From NCBI GenBank assembly GCA_964507325.1, contig CAZDQL010000113.1, positions 1 to 19,064 on the forward strand: DNA of 19,064 bases, given 5' to 3'. Numbering within the stretch: the stretch's first letter is position 1; every line of letters begins with the position of its first letter. The notes under the pieces are model-generated. The model worked only from the letters and a program-made list of their open reading frames with translations. It searched no databases and had not been told where the DNA came from. The stretch is from CAZDQL01 sp964507325. Lineage in GTDB: Bacteria > Planctomycetota > UBA1135 > GCA-002686595. Shown piece by piece: positions 1 to 7,525 of the stretch. Position numbers and translations under genes: made by a program.

Positions 1-94
1 CCACAAGGGGGGGCGGCGGCGGAAGGCGATCGACCGGCGCGCGGAGCGCGACTCGGTTGCGCAGGGCGACGAGCGAGGCGATGATGCGCCTCCA

Positions 95-670
95 ATGGTG
101 CACCTGAACCGCATCTACACCCGTACCGGCGACGACGGTTCGACCGCCCTGGGGGACGGATCGCGGGTCCCGAAGCACGATCTCAGGATCGAGGCCTACG
201 GCACCGTGGACGAGGTCTCCGCCCTCCTGGGGCTGGTGCGCGCCCACGGGATCGAGGAGCCCTACGCCCCCTGGATGGCGCAAGTCCAGAACGACCTCTG
301 CGATCTGGCCTCGGACCTCTGCCGTCCGGGCGCTGCGGAGGGCGGGAAGGACGAGGCGCGCATCCCGCCCGAGTACGCGACGCGCCTCGAAGGTTGGATC
401 GACGAGGTCAACGAAGGGCTCGAGCCCCTGCGTTCCTTCCTGCTCCCCGGCGGCCGTCCGGTGGCGGCTTGGCTGCACCTGGCGCGCACCGTCTGCCGTC
501 GCGCGGAACGGCTCGCCTGCGCCCTGGCCGCGCGGGAGGGGGAAGTGGTGGGGGAGGAGGTTTTGCGCTATCTGAACCGCCTCTCCGACCTGCTCTTCGT
601 CGTGGCTCGAGCCGCGAACGAGGGAGTGGAGGGGGACCTGCTCTGGAAGCCGGGTGGCGAGCAGGAGTAG
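95..670 (+). CDS. pduO: Cob(I)alamin adenosyltransferase, PduO type
   Basis: This enzyme transfers the adenosyl group of ATP to cob(I)alamin to make adenosylcobalamin in the cytoplasm. The 191-residue length is normal for the PduO family. The N-terminal ATP-binding signature TRTGDDG is at residues 9-15, followed by GDGSRVPKHDLRIEAYGTVDE. The helical Arg/Glu signature RTVCRRAER is at 131-139 and LNRLSDLLFVVAR begins at 160. The start was chosen because family members begin a few residues before TRTGDDG. However, no Shine-Dalgarno sequence precedes ATG 95, and the same frame stays open back to base 2, so an upstream start outside the window is possible. The stop lies 4 bases before the preferred acylphosphatase start, so the two are probably co-transcribed. 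A likely customer is methylmalonyl-CoA mutase, which is not in the window. Family assignment is firm; the pathway role is inference. Confidence 0.93.
   Translation: MVHLNRIYTRTGDDGSTALGDGSRVPKHDLRIEAYGTVDEVSALLGLVRAHGIEEPYAPWMAQVQNDLCDLASDLCRPGAAEGGKDEARIPPEYATRLEGWIDEVNEGLEPLRSFLLPGGRPVAAWLHLARTVCRRAERLACALAAREGEVVGEEVLRYLNRLSDLLFVVARAANEGVEGDLLWKPGGEQE
663..667 (+). promoter_or_regulatory. Shine-Dalgarno deciding the acylphosphatase start
   Basis: AGGAG sits 7 bases before GTG 675 and overlaps the end of the adenosyltransferase gene. It favours GTG 675 over the further upstream in-frame GTG 654, which would overlap the previous gene by 17 bases. Confidence 0.6.
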
Positions 671-674
671 GGCA

Positions 675-947
675 GTGGGTCAGGCGAGGAGGATCCTGGT
701 CCGCGGGCGCGTGCAGGGGGTCGCCTTCCGCTGGTCCGCGGTGCGCGCAGCGCAGCGGCTCGGCGTGCAGGGGTGGGTGCGCAACCTGAGCGACGGTGGC
801 GTGGAGGCGCAGGTCGAGGGGAACGACGAGGAGATCGCCGCCTTCACCGCCTGGATGGGGGAGGGACCGCCCGCGGCGCGGGTCGATCACGTCGATTGGC
901 GCGAAGTCCCCACCGAGGGGGCGCGCGACTTCGGCGTCCGCTGGTGA
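675..947 (+). CDS. acyP: Acylphosphatase
   Basis: A small cytoplasmic enzyme that hydrolyses acyl phosphates such as carbamoyl or acetyl phosphate. With the GTG 675 start it has 90 residues, the usual family length. The phosphate-binding loop GRVQGVAFR (residues 11-19) holds the catalytic arginine R19. The second signature WVRNLSDGGVEAQVEG holds the catalytic asparagine N37. The R-to-N spacing of 18 equals that of the muscle enzyme (R23/N41). The glycine usual before FR is alanine here. An in-frame GTG at 654 would add seven residues, but the 675 start has a clear SD sequence and fits the family better. It follows the adenosyltransferase by 4 bases, so translational coupling is likely; no functional link between the two is known to me. 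Confidence 0.93.
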   Translation: MGQARRILVRGRVQGVAFRWSAVRAAQRLGVQGWVRNLSDGGVEAQVEGNDEEIAAFTAWMGEGPPAARVDHVDWREVPTEGARDFGVRW

Positions 948-1007
948 GAGATCCGGGCTAGACTGCCCGACTCTCCTCATCTTCGACCCCCAGCTTCGAT
1001 CGATCCC

Positions 1008-3329
1008 GTGCAAGTGATCTCCAACGCCATCCTTCTCCTCGCCACCCTCTCCCCCGCCCTGGCCCAGGAGGCGGAACCCAAGACGCTCACCCTGGAGCAG
1101 GCCTCAGCCCGCGCCAAGGCGCCGCGCTTCTCCGGTCGCGCGGGCGACTTCAGCTGGGCTCCGGACGGGCACCACCTGGTCCTGGGCCGCGGCAAGGACG
1201 CCAAGTGGCTCGACCCCGAGACGTTGGAGCGCGTCGACCCCCGGCCCCTCGGCAAGCCCGAGCCGCTGGAGGATCGGCCCGACCGCGAAAAGGTCGCCGC
1301 GGCCCTCGAGGCGATCGAGGGGATCGACGCTGAAGGCGCCAAGCAGATCGCCCGCCGGCGCCGCGCGGCCAGCGAGGACGGGAACCGGTGGCTGATGGAG
1401 AGCGAGGGGGCGCTCTACTTCTACGGCCGCGACGAAGACGGGAAGGAACGCGTGGGGAGCGTGCCCGCCGCCGACGGTCCCTTCGAGCTGCCCCAGGTCG
1501 CCCCTGAAGGCCCGCTGATGGGGTGGGTCAAGGGGAACGACCTCTACCTCCTGAACACCGTCGACGGCTCCCTGATCCAGGTGACCGAGGACGGCGGTCC
1601 GGACCGGTTGAATGGCAAGCTCGACTGGGTCTACCAGGAGGAGATCTACGGCCGCGGGGACTTCCAGGCCTTCTGGCTCTCGCCGACGGGCAGCCACGTG
1701 GCCTTCCTCTCCCTCGACGAGTCGCCGGTTGAGGAGTTCACCGTGGTCGACCACGTGGAGGAGGGCCACTTCCGGGTCAAGCCCGAGATCACCCACTACC
1801 CCAAGGTCGGCGATCCGAACCCGATCGTCGCGCTCGGGATCGCCGAGACCAGGCGTGGACAGATCCGGTGGATCGACCTGGAGCGCTACGAGAGTGAGGA
1901 GCCGCTCGTCGTGCGCGTCGACTGGACCCCCGACGGGCGCTGCCTCTTCATGGTCCAGGATCGCATCCAGACCTGGTGCGACGTGAACGTGGCGGACCCC
2001 GACACGGGGGAGTGGCAGACCCTGATCCACGAAGCCTCGCCGACCTGGGTCGATCGTCCCCGTTCGCCGCGTTGGCTGGAGGACGGGAGCTTTCTCTGGC
2101 TCAGCCAGCGCACCGGGTATCGGCACCTCTACCACTACGCCGCCGACGGGAAGCTGGTCCGCCCCGTGACCGCGGGGGAGTGGGCGGTCAGGCGCATGCG
2201 TGAAGTCGACGAGGAGGTGGGTCTCATCTACTTCACCGCCACCGAGGGGGGCGCGGTGAACGTCAACCACTACCGCGTGCAACTGGACGGCGGCGGCTTC
2301 AAGCGCCTGACCCGCGGTGACGGCTCCCACTCGATCGACTTCCGCGAGGACAAGCAGTTCCTGATCGACCGGGTTTCGGGGTTGATGTTCCCCGAAGAGG
2401 TGCGGCTCTGCGACGCCGACGGGGACCTGATCGAGCTCCTGGGCCGGGCCGAGATCCCCGCGGAGAAGGAGGGCTACCCCCTCGCCCGCTGGGAGTTGAC
2501 CGAGGTGGACGCCCGCGACGGCTTCCCCCTCGACGTGGCGCTCCTGAAGCCGGTGCCCTTCGACGAGAAGCGCCCGCACCCCGTTTGGGTCATGACCTAC
2601 TCCGGCCCCGATGCCCCCTCGGTGCGCAACCGCTGGAACGGCAGCACCTGGGCCCAGTTCCTGGCCCAGAACGGCGTGATCGTCCTGCAGGCGAACGTGC
2701 GCTCCGCCAGCGGCAAGAGCCACGTGGCGACGGGGGCCTGCTACAAGCGCATGCTCATCCCGGAGATCGCCGACCTGGAGGACGTGGTCGGCTGGCTGAC
2801 CGCCAAGCCCTGGGCGGACGCGCGGCGGGTAGGGATCACCGGCTACAGCTACGGCGGGTCCGTGTCCGCCTTCGCCCTGCTGACCTCGGACAAGTTCGCT
2901 CTGGGGATCGCCGGCGGCGGCGTCTACGACTGGCGCATGTACGACACGATCTACACCGAGCGCTACATGTCGACTCCCGACCGCAACAAGGAGGGCTACG
3001 AGGCGACCTCCTGCCTGAACAAGGCCGAGGGGTTGAAGGGCTTCCTGCACCTGTACCACGGCGTGATGGATGACAACGTGCACGTCCAGAACATGTTGCA
3101 GCTCGCCATGTTCCTGCAGCGAGCGGGCAAGACCAGCTGGAGCATGATGGCCTACCCCCAGAACCGCCACGGCATCTCCAACGGCGGGCAACGCTGGCAC
3201 GCGCGACAGCTCGAATGGCAGTTGATCCAGGAGCACCTGAAGCCGGTGACGGCGCTGGACCGGGAGAAGGAGCGGGTGGAGGAGATGTTCGACGAGGCGG
3301 TTGGAGGTGCAGGGGGTGAAGGGAAGTAG
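1008..3329 (+). CDS. Dipeptidyl peptidase IV-like S9B serine peptidase, exported
   Basis: A prolyl-oligopeptidase-family exopeptidase that removes N-terminal dipeptides from peptides, probably in the periplasm. The 773-residue protein starts with a signal peptide (hydrophobic stretch ending SPALAQ near residue 20). Residues of about 40-470 form the beta-propeller. The Glu motif DWVYQEE (206-212), which binds the free N-terminus in DPP IV, is present with both glutamates (E211, E212). The C-terminal alpha/beta hydrolase domain carries GYSYGG with nucleophile S614, HGVMDDN with Asp D688, and NRHGI with H721, which is a complete triad in the order Ser-Asp-His. GTG 1008 has no SD; GTG 1014 is an alternative that keeps the signal peptide. 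The next gene begins within 60 bases, so the two are likely co-transcribed. Family assignment is strong; substrate preference (Xaa-Pro) is inferred from the family. Confidence 0.93.
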   Translation: MQVISNAILLLATLSPALAQEAEPKTLTLEQASARAKAPRFSGRAGDFSWAPDGHHLVLGRGKDAKWLDPETLERVDPRPLGKPEPLEDRPDREKVAAALEAIEGIDAEGAKQIARRRRAASEDGNRWLMESEGALYFYGRDEDGKERVGSVPAADGPFELPQVAPEGPLMGWVKGNDLYLLNTVDGSLIQVTEDGGPDRLNGKLDWVYQEEIYGRGDFQAFWLSPTGSHVAFLSLDESPVEEFTVVDHVEEGHFRVKPEITHYPKVGDPNPIVALGIAETRRGQIRWIDLERYESEEPLVVRVDWTPDGRCLFMVQDRIQTWCDVNVADPDTGEWQTLIHEASPTWVDRPRSPRWLEDGSFLWLSQRTGYRHLYHYAADGKLVRPVTAGEWAVRRMREVDEEVGLIYFTATEGGAVNVNHYRVQLDGGGFKRLTRGDGSHSIDFREDKQFLIDRVSGLMFPEEVRLCDADGDLIELLGRAEIPAEKEGYPLARWELTEVDARDGFPLDVALLKPVPFDEKRPHPVWVMTYSGPDAPSVRNRWNGSTWAQFLAQNGVIVLQANVRSASGKSHVATGACYKRMLIPEIADLEDVVGWLTAKPWADARRVGITGYSYGGSVSAFALLTSDKFALGIAGGGVYDWRMYDTIYTERYMSTPDRNKEGYEATSCLNKAEGLKGFLHLYHGVMDDNVHVQNMLQLAMFLQRAGKTSWSMMAYPQNRHGISNGGQRWHARQLEWQLIQEHLKPVTALDREKERVEEMFDEAVGGAGGEGK

Positions 3330-3377
3330 CGCAACAGGGTGTCGCGCCACACCCGCCCACGTCCGCGCTGTCGCGCC

Positions 3378-3382
3378 GGAGG
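3378..3382 (+). promoter_or_regulatory. Shine-Dalgarno deciding the glycoside hydrolase start
   Basis: GGAGG lies exactly 7 bases before GTG 3390. The alternative GTG 3339, 51 bases upstream and in frame, has only a weak purine stretch, so 3390 is preferred. Confidence 0.55.
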
Positions 3383-3389
3383 TGCAGCG

Positions 3390-5657
3390 GTGCGCCTGAT
3401 GGCGGCGGTCGCGCCCCTGCTCCTGCAGATGCCGCAGGAGGAGATCCCGATCGTCGTCGAAGCCGAGGCGCCGGTCTCCCGCGAGGGAGGCGGCCCCTCC
3501 TTCGCGCGACCCCACGCCGAGCGCTGGGCCAGCGGGCGGCAGTGCTTGATCCGCTTCTACGGCGAGGGGCGCTGCACCTACGCCCTCGACGTGCCCACGG
3601 ACCGGCAGTGGTACCTCTGGCTGCGCTACGCCGCGACCTCGACGGTCACGCTCGCCGCCGGCTTCGCTGGCGAGGAGGAGCTCGCGGAGCACGAGCTGGC
3701 GAGCACCGGCGCCTCCTCCGGCAAGGGAGCCTTCGGCTGGGCACTGCTGCACGCGGGCGAGCTGACCGCTGGGCGACACCTCTACGTCGTGGAAGCCGCT
3801 CCCCTGCGTCCCGACTGCCTCCTGCTCACGACCCGGGCAGGGGTACCCGACTACCTCGCGCCGCCGGAGGTGGCGCAGCACGACGAGCGCACCCTCGAGC
3901 TCCTGGCGCAACCGCTCGTCCCCGCGCGACCGGACTGGCTCGACGAGGCGGTCGGCTACGAGCTGCCGGAGTGGTTCGACGGCACGCGTCTCTGCATGCA
4001 CACCCGCCTCTCCCCCCGCTGGCTCCTGTGCGAGCCCTTCGAGGAGGCGGCGGCGTCCTTCCGCTCCCTGGGGGCGCGCTGCTACGTGCGGCACTTCAAG
4101 ACCCTCGGGGAGGGGGCCTGGTGGCCGAGCGTCATGGGGCCGAAGGAGCTCTGGGCCAGCCGGGTCGACGTGGCGCGGGGGATCGTCGAGCGGGCCCACG
4201 GGGAGGGGCTGCGCATCATCGCCTACTACCGGCACATGGAGGACCGGGGGATGGCGGAGCGGCACCCCGCTTGGGCCTGCCGCGACGACCGGGGCGAGCT
4301 GGTGCTCAGGCGCGGCGGCCAGCCGATGCTGTGCTTCAACACGCCGGCGGCGCAGTACGTCGAGCGACGCCTGCTCGAGCTGGTCGAGCGGGGCGTGGAC
4401 GGCTTCTACTTCGACGAGGTGCACATGCCCCCCGACGGGTGTTGGTGCGATCACTGCCGCCAGGCCTTCCACGCCGCGACGGGGCTCGAGCACCCCTCGA
4501 CGATCGACGAGGACGATCCCCTGCACCGCAAGCTCCAGGACTTCACCAACCTCACCATCGAGCGCACCTTCCTGCGCTGGCGCCGAGCGATCCACGCGCG
4601 CAACCCGGAGGCGGTCCTGCTGGTGGGCAGCTATCGGGCGGGCGGCCTGCTCGACCGCCACGCCAGTGATCGACTGATGCGGCTCGCCGATTCGGTCAAG
4701 ACCGAGTTCGACAAGGGCGCCGACGGGCGCGTCGATCTCCTGCTGGCGAAGCTTCCCGATCTCTCCACCCCCCCCCGCGACGTGCGCCTGGCCTGCGGGT
4801 GGACCTGGTGCCGCGACGCGGCGGATGGGCGGCCGCCCCACGTCTGGATCCCGCACATCGAGAGCGAAGCGACCGCCTGCCTGGCCACCGCCGCCGTGAT
4901 CGCCCACGGCGGCGTCGCCAACCTGGACCACCCCGAGGAGAGCCTCCCCGATCCCGCCACCTTCGGCGCCGCCGTGGCCCTCGGGAACCGCCTCTCCGAT
5001 CACCTGGGGGGCGCGCGACCCCTGCGCTGGGTGGCGCTGCACGTCCCGGGGCGCGCGCGGGATCGCCTGGCCCCGGACGTCGCCGCGTGGTGGCGGGAGG
5101 GGTGCGCTCCCCTGTACGAGGCCTTCGGAGCGCTCCTGCGCCGGCGACTGCCGGTGGGGCTGGTCAGCGACTGCCAATTGGCGGAGGGAGCCCTCGACGG
5201 CTACCAGGCCCTCTTCCTTCCCAGCCCCGCCGACCTCACCGGCGAGATGCGCGCCAGCGTCGAGCGCTTCCGCGACGGCGGGGGTCGGGTCGTCGAGTCA
5301 GGGGACGTGAACGAGCTCCTCTTCGCCGTCGAACCCCTGCGGGCCGAGCTCCCCCTCGAGGTCGTCGGCGGATCGGAGGGGATGCACGCCATCACCTACC
5401 GCCCCGCCCGAGGGGACGGCGTGATCCTCGCCTTGGTGAACGACTTCGCCGGCGTGCGCACCGTGGGTGCGACGGGGAAGGCCACCGCGACCCCCGTCTG
5501 CGAGGGAGTGCGCGTCCGGTTCCGCTCCCAGGTGCGCCCGACGCGCATCCTGGAAGCGGTCTCCGGCGTCGAGCTCGTGCCGACCCCGACCGAAGGAGGC
5601 TTCGAGGTGAGCTTGCCCCCCTTCCCCGTCGCCGCCCTGGTCGTGCTCGAGCCCTAG
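3390..5657 (+). CDS. Putative exported glycoside hydrolase (GHL6-like barrel plus beta-galactosidase-type GATase-like domain)
   Basis: A 755-residue protein from GTG 3390 (772 from GTG 3339). The N-terminus is short and hydrophobic (MAAVAPLLLQ), consistent with export. Residues of about 15-150 look like a beta-sandwich carbohydrate-binding module (EAEAP, LIRFYGEGRCTYALDVP, WYLWLRYA). Residues of about 190-450 resemble the barrel of hypothetical glycosyl hydrolase 6 proteins, with GVDGFYFDE holding D342/E343 as candidate catalytic acids and a CWCDHC cluster (C351, C353, C356). Residues of about 540-640 resemble the GATase-like trimerisation domain of family 42 beta-galactosidases (YEAFGALLRRRLPVGLV, FRDGGGRVVESGD). 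A short beta-sandwich ends the protein. It follows the S9B peptidase closely. A nine-C run lies at 4768-4776. The substrate cannot be told, and hydrolase activity is inferred from fold resemblance only. Confidence 0.72.
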   Translation: MRLMAAVAPLLLQMPQEEIPIVVEAEAPVSREGGGPSFARPHAERWASGRQCLIRFYGEGRCTYALDVPTDRQWYLWLRYAATSTVTLAAGFAGEEELAEHELASTGASSGKGAFGWALLHAGELTAGRHLYVVEAAPLRPDCLLLTTRAGVPDYLAPPEVAQHDERTLELLAQPLVPARPDWLDEAVGYELPEWFDGTRLCMHTRLSPRWLLCEPFEEAAASFRSLGARCYVRHFKTLGEGAWWPSVMGPKELWASRVDVARGIVERAHGEGLRIIAYYRHMEDRGMAERHPAWACRDDRGELVLRRGGQPMLCFNTPAAQYVERRLLELVERGVDGFYFDEVHMPPDGCWCDHCRQAFHAATGLEHPSTIDEDDPLHRKLQDFTNLTIERTFLRWRRAIHARNPEAVLLVGSYRAGGLLDRHASDRLMRLADSVKTEFDKGADGRVDLLLAKLPDLSTPPRDVRLACGWTWCRDAADGRPPHVWIPHIESEATACLATAAVIAHGGVANLDHPEESLPDPATFGAAVALGNRLSDHLGGARPLRWVALHVPGRARDRLAPDVAAWWREGCAPLYEAFGALLRRRLPVGLVSDCQLAEGALDGYQALFLPSPADLTGEMRASVERFRDGGGRVVESGDVNELLFAVEPLRAELPLEVVGGSEGMHAITYRPARGDGVILALVNDFAGVRTVGATGKATATPVCEGVRVRFRSQVRPTRILEAVSGVELVPTPTEGGFEVSLPPFPVAALVVLEP

Positions 5658-5664
5658 CAGTCCT

Positions 5665-6231
5665 CTAGCCGAGGCCCGGCCAGAGCCAGCCGAAGGTGCC
5701 CGCGGTGACCAGGGCGTAGGCCACGCCGTCGACGAAGAAGCGGAAGGTGGTGCCGCAGCTCTGTCCCTTCCAGATCGCGTCGACGAGGGTGGGCAGCGCG
5801 TACCCGAGGAGGCCCGCCGTGAAGGTCAGCCGGAAGACGGCCGAGTACTCCGCGCCCGGAGCCAGTCCCAGTCGCGCGGTGTAGGCGACGAAGGCGCCGA
5901 TCACGACCGAGTAGATGAACCAGAAGACGAGGGCCTTGCCCATCGCCGGAGCGCCGCTGGGCAGGACGATCATGTGCCCCACGGGCCCCTGCCGGTACTT
6001 CTCCAGCATCTCGGGGGTGGAGCACTCCTTGAAGGAGGGGGGGCGGGGGAAGGTGTAGGCGCCCGGCTCGAGGTGGTGCTCGCGCATCGCGGCGAGCATT
6101 GCGTCCTCGTCGGGGAGCTTCCCGCAGTCGTTCTTGTGCCACTGCACGGCCATGTGGATGACCGAACTCACGATGAAGACGAAGACCGCCGACAGTAGGA
6201 TCGGCAGCCAGAGGTCCGCGAAGATGTCCAT
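5665..6231 (-). CDS. Conserved hypothetical four-helix membrane protein
   Basis: A 188-residue integral membrane protein of unknown function. Predicted helices are at about 7-27, 98-118, 131-153 and 164-186, with a soluble loop of about 70 residues (28-97) after the first helix. The loop contains HKNDCGKLPDEDAMLAAMRE and ECSTPEMLEKYRQGPVGHM, and the protein ends in TAGTFGWLWPGLG. I recall similar conserved hypothetical proteins in Acidobacteria and related groups, but no function. The ATG at 6231 is preceded only by a weak purine stretch (GAGTGA). It is convergent with the glycoside hydrolase (7 bases between stops, no visible terminator) and divergent from the branched-chain dehydrogenase operon. 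Nothing in the sequence links it to either neighbour. Confidence 0.85.
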   Translation of the reverse strand: MDIFADLWLPILLSAVFVFIVSSVIHMAVQWHKNDCGKLPDEDAMLAAMREHHLEPGAYTFPRPPSFKECSTPEMLEKYRQGPVGHMIVLPSGAPAMGKALVFWFIYSVVIGAFVAYTARLGLAPGAEYSAVFRLTFTAGLLGYALPTLVDAIWKGQSCGTTFRFFVDGVAYALVTAGTFGWLWPGLG

Positions 6232-6256
6232 GGTTTCACTCGCTGGGATGGGTTCT

Positions 6257-6273
6257 GGGCCCTATCAGGGCCC
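6257..6273. repeat. Inverted repeat in the divergent intergenic region
   Basis: A perfect 7-base inverted repeat, GGGCCCT ATC AGGGCCC, lies 25 bases upstream of the membrane-protein start. It could be an operator or a leader hairpin for that minus-strand gene. There is no other evidence for function. Confidence 0.35.
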
Positions 6274-6312
6274 TCTCCGGGGGGCTGGAGCCCGCTGGGG
6301 CAGATTCTGGAC

Positions 6313-6327
6313 TTTCCCGGAGGGAAA
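6313..6327. promoter_or_regulatory. Palindrome, candidate operator of the branched-chain dehydrogenase operon
   Basis: TTTCCC GGA GGGAAA is a perfect 6-3-6 palindrome 42 bases upstream of the E1 alpha start codon, in the only intergenic space that can hold the operon promoter. The sequence just downstream is the most AT-rich in the neighbourhood (AATAGTACCATTTTGG). A dimeric regulator site is a reasonable guess. I could not fit a convincing -35/-10 pair. Confidence 0.4.
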
Positions 6328-6369
6328 TAGTACCATTTTGGTCCGATATAGCGCGAGGAGGCCCACGAA

Positions 6370-7515
6370 ATGACCCATCCCGAAATGCGACCGGCCGCCG
6401 CGGCCGGCCAGCCGCAGCGCGTCATCGCCCCCGACGGGGCTGTGAACGGCTACGACGCCGGCCTCGACGAGGCGGGGCTCCTGCACTGCTACCGCACGAT
6501 GCTGGCCGTGCGCGTCTTCGACGAGATCAGCATGAAGCTGCAGCGCTCCGGGCGCATCGGCTTCGCCGTCCCCAACGTGGGAATCGAGGCCTGTCAGGTG
6601 GGGGCGGCCAGCGCCCTGCGCTCCTCCGACTGGTTCTTCCCCAGCTACCGGGACTTCGGGATGGCCCTCTACCACGGGGTCCAGGCCGTGGACATGCTGC
6701 ACAACATGTTCGGCACGGCGCTGGACGGCGCCATCGGCCGGCAGATGCCCGCCCACTTCACCTTCACCGATCCGATCCGCTTCGTGTCGATCTCCTCGCC
6801 GATCGGCACCCACATCCCCCATGCCGTGGGGGCCGCCTTCGCGGCTCGCAGCCGGGGGGAGGACACCGTGGCGCTGGCCAGCTTCGGCGACGGCGGCACC
6901 TCCAGCTCCGGATTCCACTCCGCCCTGAACTTCGCCGGAGTCTGGAAGGCACCGGTCGTCTTCCTGTGCCAGAACAACGGCTGGGCGATCTCCTGCCCCT
7001 CGTCGGAGCAGACCGCCTCCGAGAACTTCGCCATCAAGGCCGACGCCTACGGCATGCCGGGGGTGTGCGTCGACGGCAACGACCTCCTCGCCGTGCGCCG
7101 TGCGACGGTCGAGGCGGTGGAGCGTGCGCGCGCCGGCGAAGGGCCGACCCTGATCGAGGCCGAGACCTACCGCGTGGGGGGACACTCCTCCTCCGACGAC
7201 CCCAGCAGCTACGTGCCCGAAGAGGAGCTCGAGGCGTGGCGCGCGCGCGATCCGATCGTGCTCTTCGAGCGCTTCCTGGAGGGCGCGGGGATCTGGAACC
7301 CCGAGCTCAAGGAGCGCTACCAGACCGAGTTGCGCGCGGAGATCGAAGCCGCGGTCCGCACCGTCGAGGCGACCGACGCTCCCCCCCTCGAGACCCTCTT
7401 CAGCGACGTCTACGCCGAGATCCCCGCGCACCTGCGGCGCCAAGGGGAGCAGGCCTTTGAGCTCGCACGCCGGCGCGGGGACGCGGTCGCGGGCGATGGC
7501 GAGTTCCCCCTCTGA
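6370..7515 (+). CDS. bkdA1: Branched-chain 2-oxoacid dehydrogenase E1 component, alpha subunit
   Basis: ThDP-dependent subunit that decarboxylates the 2-oxoacids of valine, leucine and isoleucine and passes the acyl group to E2. The 381-residue length fits. The ThDP motif GDG (173-175), 26 residues, then NN (202-203) is intact. Assignment to the branched-chain rather than the pyruvate enzyme rests on resemblance to animal BCKDH alpha in several places: GRQMPAHF, VSISSPIGTHIPHAVGAA, GGHSSSDDPSSY and the C-terminal LFSDVYAEIPAHLRRQ. ATG 6370 has a strong SD, GAGGAGG, at 6355-6361 with 8 bases of spacing. It is the first gene of a compact E1 alpha/E1 beta/E2 operon. An acetoin or pyruvate dehydrogenase is the less likely alternative. 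Confidence 0.93.
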   Translation: MTHPEMRPAAAAGQPQRVIAPDGAVNGYDAGLDEAGLLHCYRTMLAVRVFDEISMKLQRSGRIGFAVPNVGIEACQVGAASALRSSDWFFPSYRDFGMALYHGVQAVDMLHNMFGTALDGAIGRQMPAHFTFTDPIRFVSISSPIGTHIPHAVGAAFAARSRGEDTVALASFGDGGTSSSGFHSALNFAGVWKAPVVFLCQNNGWAISCPSSEQTASENFAIKADAYGMPGVCVDGNDLLAVRRATVEAVERARAGEGPTLIEAETYRVGGHSSSDDPSSYVPEEELEAWRARDPIVLFERFLEGAGIWNPELKERYQTELRAEIEAAVRTVEATDAPPLETLFSDVYAEIPAHLRRQGEQAFELARRRGDAVAGDGEFPL

Positions 7516-7520
7516 GGTGA
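7514..7520 (+). promoter_or_regulatory. Shine-Dalgarno of E1 beta overlapping the E1 alpha stop
   Basis: GAGGTGA shares its first two bases with the E1 alpha TGA stop (7513-7515) and lies 5 bases before ATG 7526. It suggests translational coupling and sets the E1 beta start at METKTLLQ rather than at in-frame ATG 7457 or 7499 inside the E1 alpha gene. Confidence 0.65.
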
Positions 7521-7525
7521 TCGAC

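Noticed and set aside
1..94. Cobalamin riboswitch upstream of the adenosyltransferase
   Set aside because: Only 94 bases are visible, and no recognisable B12-box was seen.
408..1013. Minus-strand open frame over the adenosyltransferase and acylphosphatase
   Set aside because: Arg/Pro/Gly-rich shadow of two genes with intact catalytic motifs.
1104..5177. A 1357-codon open frame on the minus strand opposite the peptidase and glycoside hydrolase
   Set aside because: High G+C makes antisense frames stop-free. The translation is low-complexity, rich in Gly, Ala, Val, Leu, His, Gln and Arg, with no domain, and both plus-strand genes are well supported.
6347..6352. TATAGC as a -10 element for the branched-chain operon
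   Set aside because: A start there would fall within the SD of E1 alpha, and no -35 is found upstream.
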